From Acetobacter oryzifermentans (GTDB lineage: Bacteria; Pseudomonadota; Alphaproteobacteria; Acetobacterales; Acetobacteraceae), in assembly GCF_001628715.1 (NCBI RefSeq), contig NZ_CP011120.1, positions 2,438,501-2,502,500 of the forward strand: a stretch of DNA of 64,000 nt, given 5' to 3'. Both the position numbers and the translations under genes were made by a program. Positions 1 through 9,897 of this stretch are shown here, piece by piece. Below the pieces are notes generated by a model. The model worked only from the letters and a program-made list of their open reading frames with translations, had not been told where the DNA came from and did no database searches. Each line of letters starts with the position of its first letter. Within the stretch, counting starts at the first letter, position 1.

Positions 1-1
1 C

Positions 2-283
<282 letters not shown>

Positions 284-331
284 GAAAAATGGATATATTT
301 TTGTGCCTATATCACTTAATAGGCACAAAAA

Positions 332-1693
332 TCAGGAACGCGAACCGGGGGAAATCACCACGCAGCCACTTAGCTTGCGGCAAGCATCCAATGCTTCTTC
401 GTGCGAAAGATTGGTCAGCCTAGCTCGATACAATTTGCCCGTTTTGGCCTGAACACTCGCTATTTGCGCACGTGCGCCAGAAAGGGCTGCCCGGTTGCGC
501 GCTTGCCCGGTTGCATTTTGCGCCATGGATTGCGTGCCAAACGCACCCACCTGAATAGCCCATGTTTTGGACTCATCGCCACGTGTACGATGTGTCAGTA
601 ATGGCGCAGGTTCTGCGTGTGCAGTAGAAAACATCTGTATGCGCCGTTGAGACGTGCTCCCCAACACAAGGCGGGAAGGTGCTGTAAGTTGTTCGGGCGG
701 GTTAGGAATAGGATCAGACGCATCTGCCACCTGCACTGGCGCAGTTGAGGCCGCTGTTTCGGAAGATCCTAACCGCTGCGCCCAAGCTGCACGCACATCT
801 GCCGGGCTTTCTGTCAGCCCACTAATGCGGCCTTTACGGGCAACAGGCTGCCATTCTGGTGTATAGGATGTGGTTGCGGCATCTCCATCATTCCCCACCA
901 CTTCAGCCAGTTGCACCGGTTGTGCACCACTATTGCCGCTCCGCTGCGCCCAAGCAGATTTAACGGAGTTCACTTCCCCTACAGATTGAATAGGCTGGTA
1001 GGACTGGGCCATGCTATCATGGCTGGCAACCAACAAATCTGCCTGAGAGCGATTGGTCGGAGAAATCCCGACAATCCTGCGCCCGATAGAGGCTACATAA
1101 TTCCGGGTTTCACGCGGGAGCGTACGGTTGCGCGTCAGAAAATCTTCAAGCCTTCCGGGGCCTGCATTGTAAGCCGCCAAAAAACCCGGAGAACCATACA
1201 CATCATATAACTGGCGAATATAGCCCGTGCCCGCCATAATATTATCATGCGGGTCAAACGCATCATCACCCAAACTATAGGCTTGGCGCATTTCATCATA
1301 TGTGGGAGGCATGAGCTGCATCAGCCCCATAGCCCCCGGCCCGGATGTGACAAGCTGCCCATTATGAAAAAGCCTGCCGCCCGATTCTTGCTGAATAACC
1401 GCGCGTATCCATGCATCCGGCACATCAAACCGCTTTGATGCTTCCTGAATATACGGCCCCCAAGGATCTTGCGCTGTGCCAGGTGGTGCGTAATAGGAAC
1501 GCGCATGCGCCCGATACCGTGCGGCTTCTTCCGCCACAGGCATGGTAATATCATCCCCACTGGGCTGATTTGCACAGGCAGAAAGTAACGCCAAAAGCCC
1601 CAGAATAACTGAACCTTTAGTAGCGCGGGCCAATCTTTTGCCTCGCCATGCCACAGAACACCGCTTATGCTGGCTGACCTGTTTGGATGTCAT
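332..1693 (-). CDS. Lipoprotein lytic transglycosylase with SLT and SPOR domains
   Basis: This 453-residue protein is predicted to cleave peptidoglycan glycan strands between MurNAc and GlcNAc in the periplasm. The N-terminus has a basic start, a hydrophobic run and a lipobox LSAC near residue 40, so it should be an outer-membrane or inner-membrane lipoprotein. The SLT domain (about 85-200) shows AVIQQESGGR with the catalytic Glu, GAMGLMQLMPPTY and AAYNAGPG, all hallmarks of the family. A long linker of about 170 residues with internal similarity (two segments of the form AWAQR) precedes a C-terminal SPOR-like domain (about 375-450, WAIQVGAFGTQSMAQNA), which in known proteins binds denuded glycans at the septum. 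It is transcribed away from the exporter genes that follow. The ATG at 1693 has no strong Shine-Dalgarno sequence, but it gives a complete signal sequence. Confidence 0.88.
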   Translation of the reverse strand: MTSKQVSQHKRCSVAWRGKRLARATKGSVILGLLALLSACANQPSGDDITMPVAEEAARYRAHARSYYAPPGTAQDPWGPYIQEASKRFDVPDAWIRAVIQQESGGRLFHNGQLVTSGPGAMGLMQLMPPTYDEMRQAYSLGDDAFDPHDNIMAGTGYIRQLYDVYGSPGFLAAYNAGPGRLEDFLTRNRTLPRETRNYVASIGRRIVGISPTNRSQADLLVASHDSMAQSYQPIQSVGEVNSVKSAWAQRSGNSGAQPVQLAEVVGNDGDAATTSYTPEWQPVARKGRISGLTESPADVRAAWAQRLGSSETAASTAPVQVADASDPIPNPPEQLTAPSRLVLGSTSQRRIQMFSTAHAEPAPLLTHRTRGDESKTWAIQVGAFGTQSMAQNATGQARNRAALSGARAQIASVQAKTGKLYRARLTNLSHEEALDACRKLSGCVVISPGSRS

Positions 1694-1882
1694 GCTGTCT
1701 GGTCATCCCATTCATGGAAGGCAAGGCACCGGCTTGTCGGGAAGCTTTCCTGACGATCTGGCATAAAACTCATGCTGGTATTTATACCTCGGAGGTTTCT
1801 CATGCAAGAAATCGCTGCTGTTGTTCTTTGCCCATTATACTGCCTGTTGCAGAGACCGAATTGATCGGATAGGCCATAAAGC

Positions 1883-2746
1883 ATGACGGCCACATCTGGT
1901 TCTTCCGCGCAGTTTTCTGGATCTGGGTTACCCACACACCCTAGCCAACCTTCGCGCTCCCGCCTTGTTTCTGCCTGCAATGATATTGCGGGCGGGCTAC
2001 GCCTGTGGCGACTGGCCCTTTCGTTGGGCTGGCTAGATATCCGGCTGCAATTCAACGGATCACGCATTGGCCCCTTCTGGCTTACACTTACTACCGGTGT
2101 CATGGTTGGCTCCATGGGGCTGATCTATTCTCAGCTCTTCCATCTGGTTCTGCACGATTACCTCCCATATCTGGCAATTTCGCTTATTCTATGGCAGGCA
2201 GGGCTTTCCTCTCTTATTCAAGAAAGCTGTTCTACCTTTACGCGGGCAGCAGAAACCCTGCGTTCGGTTAACATGCCGTATTCCGTGCAGGCGTTCCGCA
2301 CCATGGTTCGGTGTGGGATTATGTTTGGTTACAACATCATTGTGCCTATTGTGGTATTTTTGGTGTTGGGCGTATGGCCGGGCCTTACCATGCTTTTGGC
2401 CATACCGGCCATTGCAGTGTGGTTAGCCAACAACGTAGCACTCTGCCTGTTATTGGGCAGTGCTTGCGCCCGTTTTAGAGATATTCCGCCTATTGTAGGC
2501 AGTATTCTCCAGATTATGTTTTACATTACCCCTGTTATTTGGGAGCCCAAACAGCTCGGAAACACAACATTCTGGCTGTATTTCAATCCATTTTATGCAC
2601 TGCTAGAAATTGTCCGCCGCCCGTTTCTGGGGCAGGCTCCGGAACTCACATTATGGATGATTGCCGGAGGTTTCAGCCTCACTTTATGGATTCTGGCCTT
2701 ATTCACCTTCTCCCGCTCCCGTAGCAGACTGGCGTTCTGGATATGA
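1883..2746 (+). CDS. Polysaccharide/polyol-phosphate ABC exporter permease (Wzm/KpsM/TagG type)
   Basis: This 287-residue integral membrane protein belongs to the ABC-2 permease family that moves lipid-linked polysaccharide (O-antigen, capsule or teichoic-type polymers) across the inner membrane. A polar N-terminus of about 45 residues leads to [19 protein letters not shown], the conserved amphipathic entry seen in KpsM/Wzm. About six hydrophobic spans follow, with the typical [10 protein letters not shown] and [16 protein letters not shown] motifs near the C-terminus. The stop codon overlaps the start of the ATPase gene by four bases (ATGA), so the two are translationally coupled. No glycosyltransferases are nearby, so the exported polymer cannot be deduced. 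Confidence 0.88.
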   Translation: MTATSGSSAQFSGSGLPTHPSQPSRSRLVSACNDIAGGLRLWRLALSLGWLDIRLQFNGSRIGPFWLTLTTGVMVGSMGLIYSQLFHLVLHDYLPYLAISLILWQAGLSSLIQESCSTFTRAAETLRSVNMPYSVQAFRTMVRCGIMFGYNIIVPIVVFLVLGVWPGLTMLLAIPAIAVWLANNVALCLLLGSACARFRDIPPIVGSILQIMFYITPVIWEPKQLGNTTFWLYFNPFYALLEIVRRPFLGQAPELTLWMIAGGFSLTLWILALFTFSRSRSRLAFWI

Positions 2747-3600
2747 CAGATTCTTCTACGCTTGCGAGAGCAAAAACCACCACTGAATCAGCCTCCATCA
2801 GCATTAAAGATCTTTCGCTTAGCTTTCCTATTTTCCATGGAGGGGCGCGTTCACTTAAAAAAATGCTCCTTAAGCGTGGTAAGTCTCTGCTGGCCAGTGC
2901 GCGCGGGCTTCAAACTGGGGGTGCTGTTACCCTTGGGCAAGGTGAAACAGGCACAGTTTATGTAGAAGCACTCAGAGATGTTTCTCTCAGTATCAAGGCT
3001 GGGGAACGCGTGGGGCTTATTGGGCATAACGGTGCAGGTAAATCCACTCTGCTGCGTGTTATGGCGGGCATCTACATGCCGGAAGCGCCAAACGTGCATA
3101 TTCATGGCAAAGTGGCCCCGTTGCTGGATCTGCTTTCTGGCATGAACCCACAGTTAACGGGGCGGGAAAACATCAGCCTATTTGGCCACCAGAAAGGCTT
3201 TCATTCCGCACAGATCAGCCAACTTGAAAAAGACGTAGAAGCTTTTGCTCAGCTAGATGACTTTTTGGATTTACCCGTAAGACTTTATTCCACTGGTATG
3301 ACCATTCGGCTGGGTTTTGGCCTTGCAACTTCCATTACCCCACAAATCCTGCTGATGGATGAATGGTTTATGGCTGGAGATTTCCACTTTCAGGAACGTG
3401 CAGAAAAGCGCTTGGCCTCTGTAGTGGATTCTACGGATATTCTGGTCATTACTTCACATGCGCTGGGTGTGCTGGAAAAATGGTGCACCCGGCTTATCTG
3501 GATGGAACATGGGCAGATACGGATGGATGGCTCGGTAAAATCTGTCATGGACGCATACCGTGCAGAGTCTGAACAAAGCACCCAGAAAGACCATTCCTGA
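2743..3600 (+). CDS. Polysaccharide ABC exporter ATPase (Wzt/KpsT/TagH type)
   Basis: This 285-residue nucleotide-binding subunit partners the overlapping permease. Walker A is [10 protein letters not shown] (about residue 95). The signature loop is [15 protein letters not shown], the variant typical of polysaccharide exporters, and Walker B is [12 protein letters not shown], with WFMAGD in place of the more usual LAVGD or FGVGD. About 90 residues precede Walker A, as is common in this subfamily. There is no extended C-terminal carbohydrate-binding domain, so it resembles the short KpsT/TagH form rather than the long E. coli O9a-type Wzt. A start four bases inside the permease gene supports a single operon. 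Confidence 0.9.
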   Translation: MTDSSTLARAKTTTESASISIKDLSLSFPIFHGGARSLKKMLLKRGKSLLASARGLQTGGAVTLGQGETGTVYVEALRDVSLSIKAGERVGLIGHNGAGKSTLLRVMAGIYMPEAPNVHIHGKVAPLLDLLSGMNPQLTGRENISLFGHQKGFHSAQISQLEKDVEAFAQLDDFLDLPVRLYSTGMTIRLGFGLATSITPQILLMDEWFMAGDFHFQERAEKRLASVVDSTDILVITSHALGVLEKWCTRLIWMEHGQIRMDGSVKSVMDAYRAESEQSTQKDHS

Positions 3601-3603
3601 ATC

Positions 3604-3951
3604 ATGAATGCACTTGTTTTTCTGCTGCGTTCTTTCGGTATCTATCTTCTTGCCGGTTTTGCCGAAATTGCAGGCTGCTTTGCCGTCTGGCTCTGGATAA
3701 AGGAAGGCCGCTCAGGTTGGCTGACTGTCCCCGGACTGATCAGCCTCTGCATATTTGCCTTTCTGCTCACGCGTATAGATGAAGAAAGCGCAAGCCGGGC
3801 CTATGCTGCTTATGGTGGTGTTTATATTACGGCATCACTTATATGGATGCGCTGTGTAGAAGGCCGGACACCGGATAAATGGGAAATGACCGGCGCGTTA
3901 ATCTGCTTACTGGGTGCTGGCGTTATTCTGCTAGCCCCACGGCACGGATAA
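3604..3951 (+). CDS. YnfA-like (UPF0060) small membrane protein
   Basis: This protein has 115 residues and four predicted transmembrane helices. The sequence matches the UPF0060/YnfA pattern: an N-terminal [15 protein letters not shown] helix, a central [11 protein letters not shown] motif and a C-terminal [14 protein letters not shown] helix. YnfA proteins are related to small multidrug resistance pumps and some have been reported to export toxic cations, but the role here is not established. It starts three bases after the ATPase stop, so it may be carried on the exporter transcript even though the function looks unrelated. The next gene is convergent and ends 4 bp away. Confidence 0.88.
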   Translation: MNALVFLLRSFGIYLLAGFAEIAGCFAVWLWIKEGRSGWLTVPGLISLCIFAFLLTRIDEESASRAYAAYGGVYITASLIWMRCVEGRTPDKWEMTGALICLLGAGVILLAPRHG

Positions 3952-3955
3952 AAGC

Positions 3956-5017
3956 TTAAAGCAGTTTTGTCAGCTTCAGCACAAACCATGTGCCAAGCAT
4001 GATACCAAAGCACAGAATACCGGCAATAACCGTATCCCACGCACCGCCGGACAAAAACATACCGCCAGTGTTCATGCCGAAAAACCCGGTTACAAACGTG
4101 GCTGGCAGCATCAATGTTGTACCAACAGAAACGATATACAGACGACGGTTGGTTTCTTCCGCCTGATTAGATGTAAGTTCATCCTGCAAAGAGCGCGCCC
4201 TGTCCTGCAAGGCCAAAAGGTCGTCCAGCGCTGCATGAACCTGGCGTTGGGAGCGATCTCGCAAATCATCCTCAGCCCATTCAGGCAGTTCCAGTTCCTC
4301 ATCACGAAAAATACGATCTACCGGTGCCAGAACACGTCGCAATTCTGTAGAGCGACGCCGGGCAACACCCAGCAAGCCACTCATGCGGCCCAGATCTGTA
4401 TCTCGATCCAGCATCAGCAGCACATCTTCTGCACGATCCAACTGATCATCCAACCGTGCGAAATCACGCCGCAATGTATCTGCAAATTCCAGCAACGCCC
4501 GATCTACCACCTTGGCAGGAGAACGGGGAACAAGCCCACGCTGTAACTCGTGATACACCACCCCTAATGCAGGAATAGGATGCCTGCGCGTGGTGAGCAG
4601 CAGGTCTGGTTCCAGAGCAAACCGCCACGTGCTAACATTTCTTTCATCATCAGTGGATGTGTCATCAAACGCTGGCAGGGCACCAAAAACAATATCGCCC
4701 TCACTTTCCAGCCGCGTGCTGCGCTCCAGATTGGTCAGAACCTGACGTACCTCTTCTGGTAACGAAGGTATGCTTTCAATCTGTGCGCGAGAAAGAGTAT
4801 GGACAATATCAAAATGGAACCAAGCCCACCCATCCTCTTTCATGAGTTCTGGGGGGAAGCTTCCAGTTGTTAGGCGTTGCGTTACAACATCCCGCCCCAG
4901 TTCCACCGGCTCCTTACCCGGACGGCAGAAAATGGCCCACACCAAGCCATCACGCAGCAGGGTACCGCCTTCAGAAAGAAGATCAGGCAGGGCTCCGGCT
5001 GATGGTAGGTTGGGCAT
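3956..5017 (-). CDS. zntB: CorA/ZntB-family divalent metal transporter
   Basis: This 353-residue protein is predicted to form a pentameric inner-membrane channel or transporter for Zn2+ or Mg2+. The large cytoplasmic N-terminal domain (about 1-290) includes a helical, charged segment rich in Arg/Asp (about 190-270). Two C-terminal transmembrane helices (about 293-315 and 328-350) are separated by the pore-loop signature GMN in FFGMNTGG. The sequence resembles ZntB more than classical CorA, but substrate cannot be fixed from motifs. The ATG at 5017 is chosen over the GTG one codon upstream because GGGAG lies seven bases before it. It converges on the YnfA-like gene. Confidence 0.85.
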   Translation of the reverse strand: MPNLPSAGALPDLLSEGGTLLRDGLVWAIFCRPGKEPVELGRDVVTQRLTTGSFPPELMKEDGWAWFHFDIVHTLSRAQIESIPSLPEEVRQVLTNLERSTRLESEGDIVFGALPAFDDTSTDDERNVSTWRFALEPDLLLTTRRHPIPALGVVYHELQRGLVPRSPAKVVDRALLEFADTLRRDFARLDDQLDRAEDVLLMLDRDTDLGRMSGLLGVARRRSTELRRVLAPVDRIFRDEELELPEWAEDDLRDRSQRQVHAALDDLLALQDRARSLQDELTSNQAEETNRRLYIVSVGTTLMLPATFVTGFFGMNTGGMFLSGGAWDTVIAGILCFGIMLGTWFVLKLTKLL

Positions 5018-5163
5018 CACTGGTCTCCCTGCTTTCTTACGGGCATATCCCTAAGCGGGCTGCGTAATAAAACCTGTTTTTGGCGCCAGCGCCAGTCAGG
5101 TTGCATAGCATGGGCCAAACATTGGCAAAAGGCAGGCAAACCACCTTTTGCCAACACTTAAAT

Positions 5164-5430
5164 TTATGATCGCACCCGCAAACCGCCGGAACGACGGCCA
5201 GAACTATCCCTTGCAGGGCGAGCAGAGCGCGCACCATCTTGCTGCTTGCGTGCAGCTTTAAGAACAGGTGCCGCTGTCAGCTCGGCTTCTAGCTGAGCAA
5301 TACGCTTACGTATGCTTTCCTTAAGCGCCGGAGAGGTATGAGCCTTCATTGCCCCCAGCGTTTCCTTCAGATCGCGCAGCTGCTTCTGTTTTTCTGGCAG
5401 AGAACGACGAATAGGCTGGTTGTCAGACAT
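5164..5430 (-). CDS. Small basic conserved-type hypothetical protein
   Basis: An 88-residue protein beginning MSDNQPIRRSLPEKQKQLRD. The first two thirds look like a charged helical or coiled-coil segment (LRDLKETLGAMK, ESIRKRIAQLEAEL). The C-terminal third is disordered and very basic, with several Arg/Gly/Ser clusters. I do not recognise a family. An in-frame ATG seven codons upstream is possible but adds an odd N-terminus. It stands alone between the metal transporter and hisC. Its reading frame and amino acid composition look real, but no function can be given. Confidence 0.55.
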   Translation of the reverse strand: MSDNQPIRRSLPEKQKQLRDLKETLGAMKAHTSPALKESIRKRIAQLEAELTAAPVLKAARKQQDGARSARPARDSSGRRSGGLRVRS

Positions 5431-5627
5431 CTGGCCACGATAAGCACGCATGAGCTGAACCTCATTACAACAAAAGAAGGCACGGCCAGCATTATGGCCG
5501 CGCTGCCTGCACAGTGCAGAAGTGACCTATTGAAACCTGCGCCAAACGCACATAGCCGGTCACCCACCACAAAAAACGGCAGGCAAGCCCCCTATACGCG
5601 CAAAGAAAGCAGACTTTTAAGGTCTGA

Positions 5628-6698
5628 TTATAGCGAATTGCTGCACAGAATATCCCGCAGCGTTGAAAGCAAGCTTTCACACTGCTGATCTGTGCCGACC
5701 GTAATGCGCAACCACGCAGCGGTGCGCTCACCCCTTAAGTGCCTAACAATAATGGCACGCTCTCTGAGTTGGATGGCCAGTTCTGCTGCGTTCCGGTTCG
5801 GATGTCGAGTGTAAACAAAATTGGCTTTGGACGGCAAGACATCAAAGCCGAGTTTTTGCAGCCCATTTGCCAACGCCGTTCTGCTGGCAATCACCTTCTG
5901 CACGCTGGAAGCAAACCATGCCTCATCTTCCACCGCGGCCGTTGCACCCACCTGCGCCAGACGATCCAGCGGATAGGAATTAAAACTATCCTTAATCCGC
6001 ACCAGCCCTTCAATAAGTTCAGGCTGCCCAAACGCAAAACCAACCCGCAAGCCAGCAAGTGCACGGGATTTAGAAAAAGTCTGTACCACCAAGAGGTTGG
6101 GGTATTCCTTAATTAAGGAAACAGCACTTTCAGCGCCAAAATCCACATAGGCTTCATCAATCAGCACAACACGGTCTGGCTGAAGCTCCAGAAGTTTACG
6201 CACCTCCGCCAGACTAAGGGCAATTCCCGTTGGTGCGTTGGGGTTGGCAACCACCACACCACTGCATGGGCCTGCATAATCTGCAATATTTACCTGCATA
6301 TCATCCGTAAGTGGAACCGTACGGAAAGGTAGGGAATAAAGGCCGCAATACACATGGTAAAAACTGTAGGTTACATCTGGAAACAACAACGGTGCGCCAT
6401 GCGCAAAGAATGCCTGAAAAGCATGTGCCAGAACCTCGTCCGAACCATTGCCAACAAACACATATTCCGGCCCCAACCCAACACGGGCACCTAAAGCTGT
6501 GCGCAAAGCCAAAGCTTCAGGATCTGGATACAGGCGCAACGTATCATTATCCGCTGCCTGAATGGCCTCCAACACGCGCGGAGACGGACCATAAGGCGAT
6601 TCGTTGGTATTCAACTTGATCAGATCGGTCATTTTGGGCTGCTCACCGGGAACATACGGTGTCAGCTTATGAACAAGCGGGCTCCAGAAACGACTCAT
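5628..6698 (-). CDS. hisC: Histidinol-phosphate aminotransferase
   Basis: This 356-residue PLP-dependent class I/II aminotransferase converts imidazole-acetol phosphate and glutamate to histidinol phosphate in histidine biosynthesis. Visible family features are [14 protein letters not shown] near the N-terminus, [34 protein letters not shown] and the PLP-lysine motif [16 protein letters not shown], with a C-terminal [11 protein letters not shown] motif. Length is normal. The ATG at 6698 is preferred because the protein then starts [21 protein letters not shown] as relatives do and a GGTAG lies just upstream. A TTG five codons earlier is also open. Other his genes are not in the window, so it is an isolated paralogue or an unlinked his gene. 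Confidence 0.9.
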   Translation of the reverse strand: MSRFWSPLVHKLTPYVPGEQPKMTDLIKLNTNESPYGPSPRVLEAIQAADNDTLRLYPDPEALALRTALGARVGLGPEYVFVGNGSDEVLAHAFQAFFAHGAPLLFPDVTYSFYHVYCGLYSLPFRTVPLTDDMQVNIADYAGPCSGVVVANPNAPTGIALSLAEVRKLLELQPDRVVLIDEAYVDFGAESAVSLIKEYPNLLVVQTFSKSRALAGLRVGFAFGQPELIEGLVRIKDSFNSYPLDRLAQVGATAAVEDEAWFASSVQKVIASRTALANGLQKLGFDVLPSKANFVYTRHPNRNAAELAIQLRERAIIVRHLRGERTAAWLRITVGTDQQCESLLSTLRDILCSNSL

Positions 6699-6799
6699 GC
6701 TACCTATATCCAAAAAAACAAAAGCAGCCTGATGTTCAGGCCGCCTTATCCCTTCTTATCTGAAGGTGTAAAACCAAAATAATCTGCCAATCCCTTTAT

Positions 6800-7372
6800 T
6801 CAGGAAAGGCTGGCAGCCACTGCTTTCAGTGCTTCTTCAAGAGCGGGTTTGCCTTGCCTGTGGGCCAGATCAATAGCGTTTAAGCCTTCGCCATCACGCA
6901 ATGTCGGGTTGGCCCCAGCTTTCAGCAACAGCAGAGCCATATCATCCCGCCCAAACATCACGGCAAAGATCAGTGGCGTGCGCCCAACAGCATTGGGAAT
7001 ATCCACCGCAGCCCCAGCTTTCAGCAACATGTTAGCAATAGGCATATCGCCTTTAAACGCCACACCTGCCAGCGCCGTGGCTCCTTTTTCATCCTGCAAA
7101 TCAGGCTTTGCACCATGCGCTAAAAGTACGCTTACGGCATCCTTATGCCCATTGTAAGAAGCCAGAATAAGCGGCGTATATCCTTTTTCAGCCCGCAGAT
7201 TCGGATCCATACCGGCCTGCAAAAAGCGGGCCAGCATATCTGCATCCCCTTCCCGCGCAGCGTTTAGAAAAAGTGCTTCAATCTGCTCACGCGTAAAGCC
7301 CTGTGCGCTACCACCGGTTGCCGGGGTGGCTGTTCCCTGCTCGGACGGAGTCCGGGAAGAAACTTCTGTCAT
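6800..7372 (-). CDS. Ankyrin-repeat protein
   Basis: This 190-residue soluble protein has a short Thr/Ser-rich N-terminus and then about four or five ankyrin repeats (residues about 30-185). The repeat signature is plain in GYTPLILASYNGHKDAVSVLLAHGA, GATALAGVAFKGDMPIANMLLKAGA and GRTPLIFAVMFGRDDMALLLLKAGA. No signal peptide or catalytic domain is seen. Ankyrin proteins of this size in proteobacteria are usually cytoplasmic protein-binding modules; the partner is unknown. It is transcribed divergently from the transketolase operon and separated from it by a 338-bp gap. Confidence 0.85.
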   Translation of the reverse strand: MTEVSSRTPSEQGTATPATGGSAQGFTREQIEALFLNAAREGDADMLARFLQAGMDPNLRAEKGYTPLILASYNGHKDAVSVLLAHGAKPDLQDEKGATALAGVAFKGDMPIANMLLKAGAAVDIPNAVGRTPLIFAVMFGRDDMALLLLKAGANPTLRDGEGLNAIDLAHRQGKPALEEALKAVAASLS

Positions 7373-7710
7373 GACTGACCTCCGGAAAAGAATGGTTTTG
7401 CAACAACGGTTATCTTACGCTGCCGCGTTATTTAGAAAAAGAACCATATCAGCCCCTTTGTCCATACCACAAACGCACAAGTGGCACGCCTGCTCCCTAC
7501 CTTGGCAAAAAGAGCATTTCAGGCCCAAAATCACAGAGTTATGACAGCAGACCTGTTCAACATAAAAAGCTGCCTGCACGTCATCATCTCTTGCCGAAAA
7601 ACGCCTAACCGTGGAATTGTGCGGAACTCTTATAAGGCACACCGCTTAGGGTGCTCATAACTTTCCGGCCATAATTCGTAATTACGGCCCAGTCTGGAGG
7701 ATAGGTCTGC
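7373..7710. promoter_or_regulatory. Divergent intergenic region upstream of tkt operon
   Basis: No convincing gene was found in these 338 bases. The segment must hold the promoters of the ankyrin gene (minus) and of the pentose-phosphate operon (plus). The only clear element is a GGAGG at 7696-7700, ten bases before the tkt start. I could not assign -35/-10 boxes with confidence. Confidence 0.45.
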
Positions 7711-9813
7711 ATGCGCGTTTCTCTTCCCACCCCTGTTCGCGCACCTGCACAAACGCAGGGCAGTGGCGCATCCAGCCTTGATACGCTGTGCATCAACACC
7801 ATTCGCGCACTTGTCATGGACACTGTGCAGAAGGCCAATTCTGGCCATCCGGGAGCGGCCATGTCCATGGCGCCGCTGACCTATACTCTATGGCAAAACC
7901 TTTTAAACTATGATCCAACCAACCCGCTGTGGCCTAATCGGGATCGGTTTGTACTGTCCATCGGGCATGCCTCTGCTCTGCTGTACTCTATGATCCATCT
8001 ATCTGGCATCCGGCAGGTTACAAACGGCAAGATCACCAATGCTCCTGCTCTTACAACGGCTGATTTAGAGCAGTTCCGCCAGCTTGGCTCCAAAACACCG
8101 GGCCACCCGGAACACGGACATACAACCGGCGTGGAAACCACAACCGGGCCGCTAGGCGCTGGCTGTGGGAACTCTGTTGGCATGGCCATAGCAGAAAAGT
8201 GGCTGGCCGCACGCTTCAATAAACCGGGCTTTGACCTGTTTAACCACCATATTTACACCCTGTGTGGTGATGGTGACATGATGGAAGGCGTAAGCAGTGA
8301 AGCGGCTTCCCTCGCTGGTCATCTCCAGCTTGGCAACCTTATCTGGATTTACGATTCCAACCGTATTTCTATTGAAGGCGGCACCAACATTGCGTTTACA
8401 GAAAATGTGGCAGAACGCTTTGCGGCCTATGGCTGGCAGGTTCTGGAACTGAAGGATGCGAACGATACCACAGCTTTCACCCAACTAATTGCCAAAGCCA
8501 AGGCTGAAACCAGCCGCCCAAGCATTATTATCGCACATTCGGTTATCGCATGGGGTGCGCCCAATAAAGCTGGTATGGCCTCCGCTCATGGGGAACCTTT
8601 GGGCGCAGAGGAAGTGCGTGAAACCAAAAAGTTTTTCGACTGGCCAGAAGATAGCAGCTTCTTTGTGCCAGAAGTAGCGCTACAACATATGCAGGATGGC
8701 TTGGGTGCCCGTGGGGCCGCTGCCAGCGCCGCATGGAACAAACTGTTTGCCAATTACCATTCCTCACACCCAACCCTGGCCGCAGAGCTAGATGCCATTT
8801 TCAATGGCACGCTACCAGAAGGCTGGGATGCAGATATTCCAGTGTACGAAGCCAGCGCCAAAGGTGAGGCCTCCCGCTCCAGCTCTGGCGCGGTGTTAAA
8901 CGCTGTAGCAGGCCGGTTGCCTTGGCTGCTGGGTGGTTCTGCCGATCTGGCGCCTTCCACCAAAACGCTACTAAAAGGCGAAAAAAGCTTTCAGCCCGCA
9001 CAATGGGGCGGAAGCTATGCTGGGCGCAATTTCCACTTTGGGGTGCGAGAACATGCCATGGGGGCCATTGCAAATGGTATGGCCCTGTATGGCCTGCGCC
9101 CTTATGCGGCTGGCTTTCTGATTTTCTCGGATTACATGAAGGCCCCTATCCGCCTTTCCTCCATTATGGGCGTGCCTGTTACCTATATCTTCACCCATGA
9201 CTCCATTGGTGTGGGTGAAGATGGCCCAACACATCAGCCTATCGAACAGCTTGTGCAATTGCGCGCTACGCCGGGCCTGATAACGCTGCGCCCAGCTGAT
9301 GCCAACGAAGTGGCAGAAGCATGGCGTTTTCTGATCCAGCACCGCACCGGCCCCAGCGCCCTTGCCCTGAGCCGCCAGAACCTACCCACGCTTGATCGCA
9401 CCCGCTATGCACCGGCTTCTGGCCTCAGCAAAGGTGCGTACGTTCTTGCAAGCAGTGAGCAGACACCAAAGGTCATCCTAATTGCATCGGGCAGCGAAGT
9501 TTCTTTGGCTGTCGGCGCGTATGAAGCCCTGAGCGCAGAAGGTATTCCGGCCCGGGTTGTTTCCATGCCCAGTTGGGAACTTTTTGAAGCCCAGCCACAA
9601 TCTTACCGTGAGAGCGTGCTACCCGCCGCTGTAACAGGACGTGTGGTTATAGAAGCAGGCTCACCCATCGGGTGGGATCGCTATGCTGGGCCAACGGGTG
9701 AAATCATTGCCATGCGCGGCTTTGGTGCCTCAGCTCCAGCGGGCAAACTGCTTGAAAAATTTGGTTTTACGCCAGAAGCCGTATTGGCAGCAGCCAAACG
9801 GCAGGCAGGCTGA
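7711..9813 (+). CDS. tkt: Transketolase
   Basis: This 700-residue thiamine-diphosphate enzyme transfers two-carbon ketol units between pentose, triose and hexose phosphates in the non-oxidative pentose-phosphate pathway. Family marks are NSGHPGAAMSMAPL near residue 43, HGHTTGVETTTGPLGAG, the ThDP-binding segment CGDGDMMEGVSSEA with the downstream YDSNRIS, the pyrimidine-domain motif NFHFGVREHAMGAIANG, and THDSIGVGEDGPTHQP. The length is normal for bacterial transketolase. About 20 extra residues precede the first conserved block, and GGAGG sits upstream of the chosen ATG. It is the first gene of an operon of pentose-phosphate and gluconate genes on the plus strand, with 84 bp to the next gene. 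Confidence 0.95.
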   Translation: MRVSLPTPVRAPAQTQGSGASSLDTLCINTIRALVMDTVQKANSGHPGAAMSMAPLTYTLWQNLLNYDPTNPLWPNRDRFVLSIGHASALLYSMIHLSGIRQVTNGKITNAPALTTADLEQFRQLGSKTPGHPEHGHTTGVETTTGPLGAGCGNSVGMAIAEKWLAARFNKPGFDLFNHHIYTLCGDGDMMEGVSSEAASLAGHLQLGNLIWIYDSNRISIEGGTNIAFTENVAERFAAYGWQVLELKDANDTTAFTQLIAKAKAETSRPSIIIAHSVIAWGAPNKAGMASAHGEPLGAEEVRETKKFFDWPEDSSFFVPEVALQHMQDGLGARGAAASAAWNKLFANYHSSHPTLAAELDAIFNGTLPEGWDADIPVYEASAKGEASRSSSGAVLNAVAGRLPWLLGGSADLAPSTKTLLKGEKSFQPAQWGGSYAGRNFHFGVREHAMGAIANGMALYGLRPYAAGFLIFSDYMKAPIRLSSIMGVPVTYIFTHDSIGVGEDGPTHQPIEQLVQLRATPGLITLRPADANEVAEAWRFLIQHRTGPSALALSRQNLPTLDRTRYAPASGLSKGAYVLASSEQTPKVILIASGSEVSLAVGAYEALSAEGIPARVVSMPSWELFEAQPQSYRESVLPAAVTGRVVIEAGSPIGWDRYAGPTGEIIAMRGFGASAPAGKLLEKFGFTPEAVLAAAKRQAG

Positions 9814-9897
9814 ACAAACCAGATATTTCACCGCGCGTTATATTACATCGGCCTGCCCGGTTTTTAATCGGGCAGGATGGAGAAAGGATAACCACCA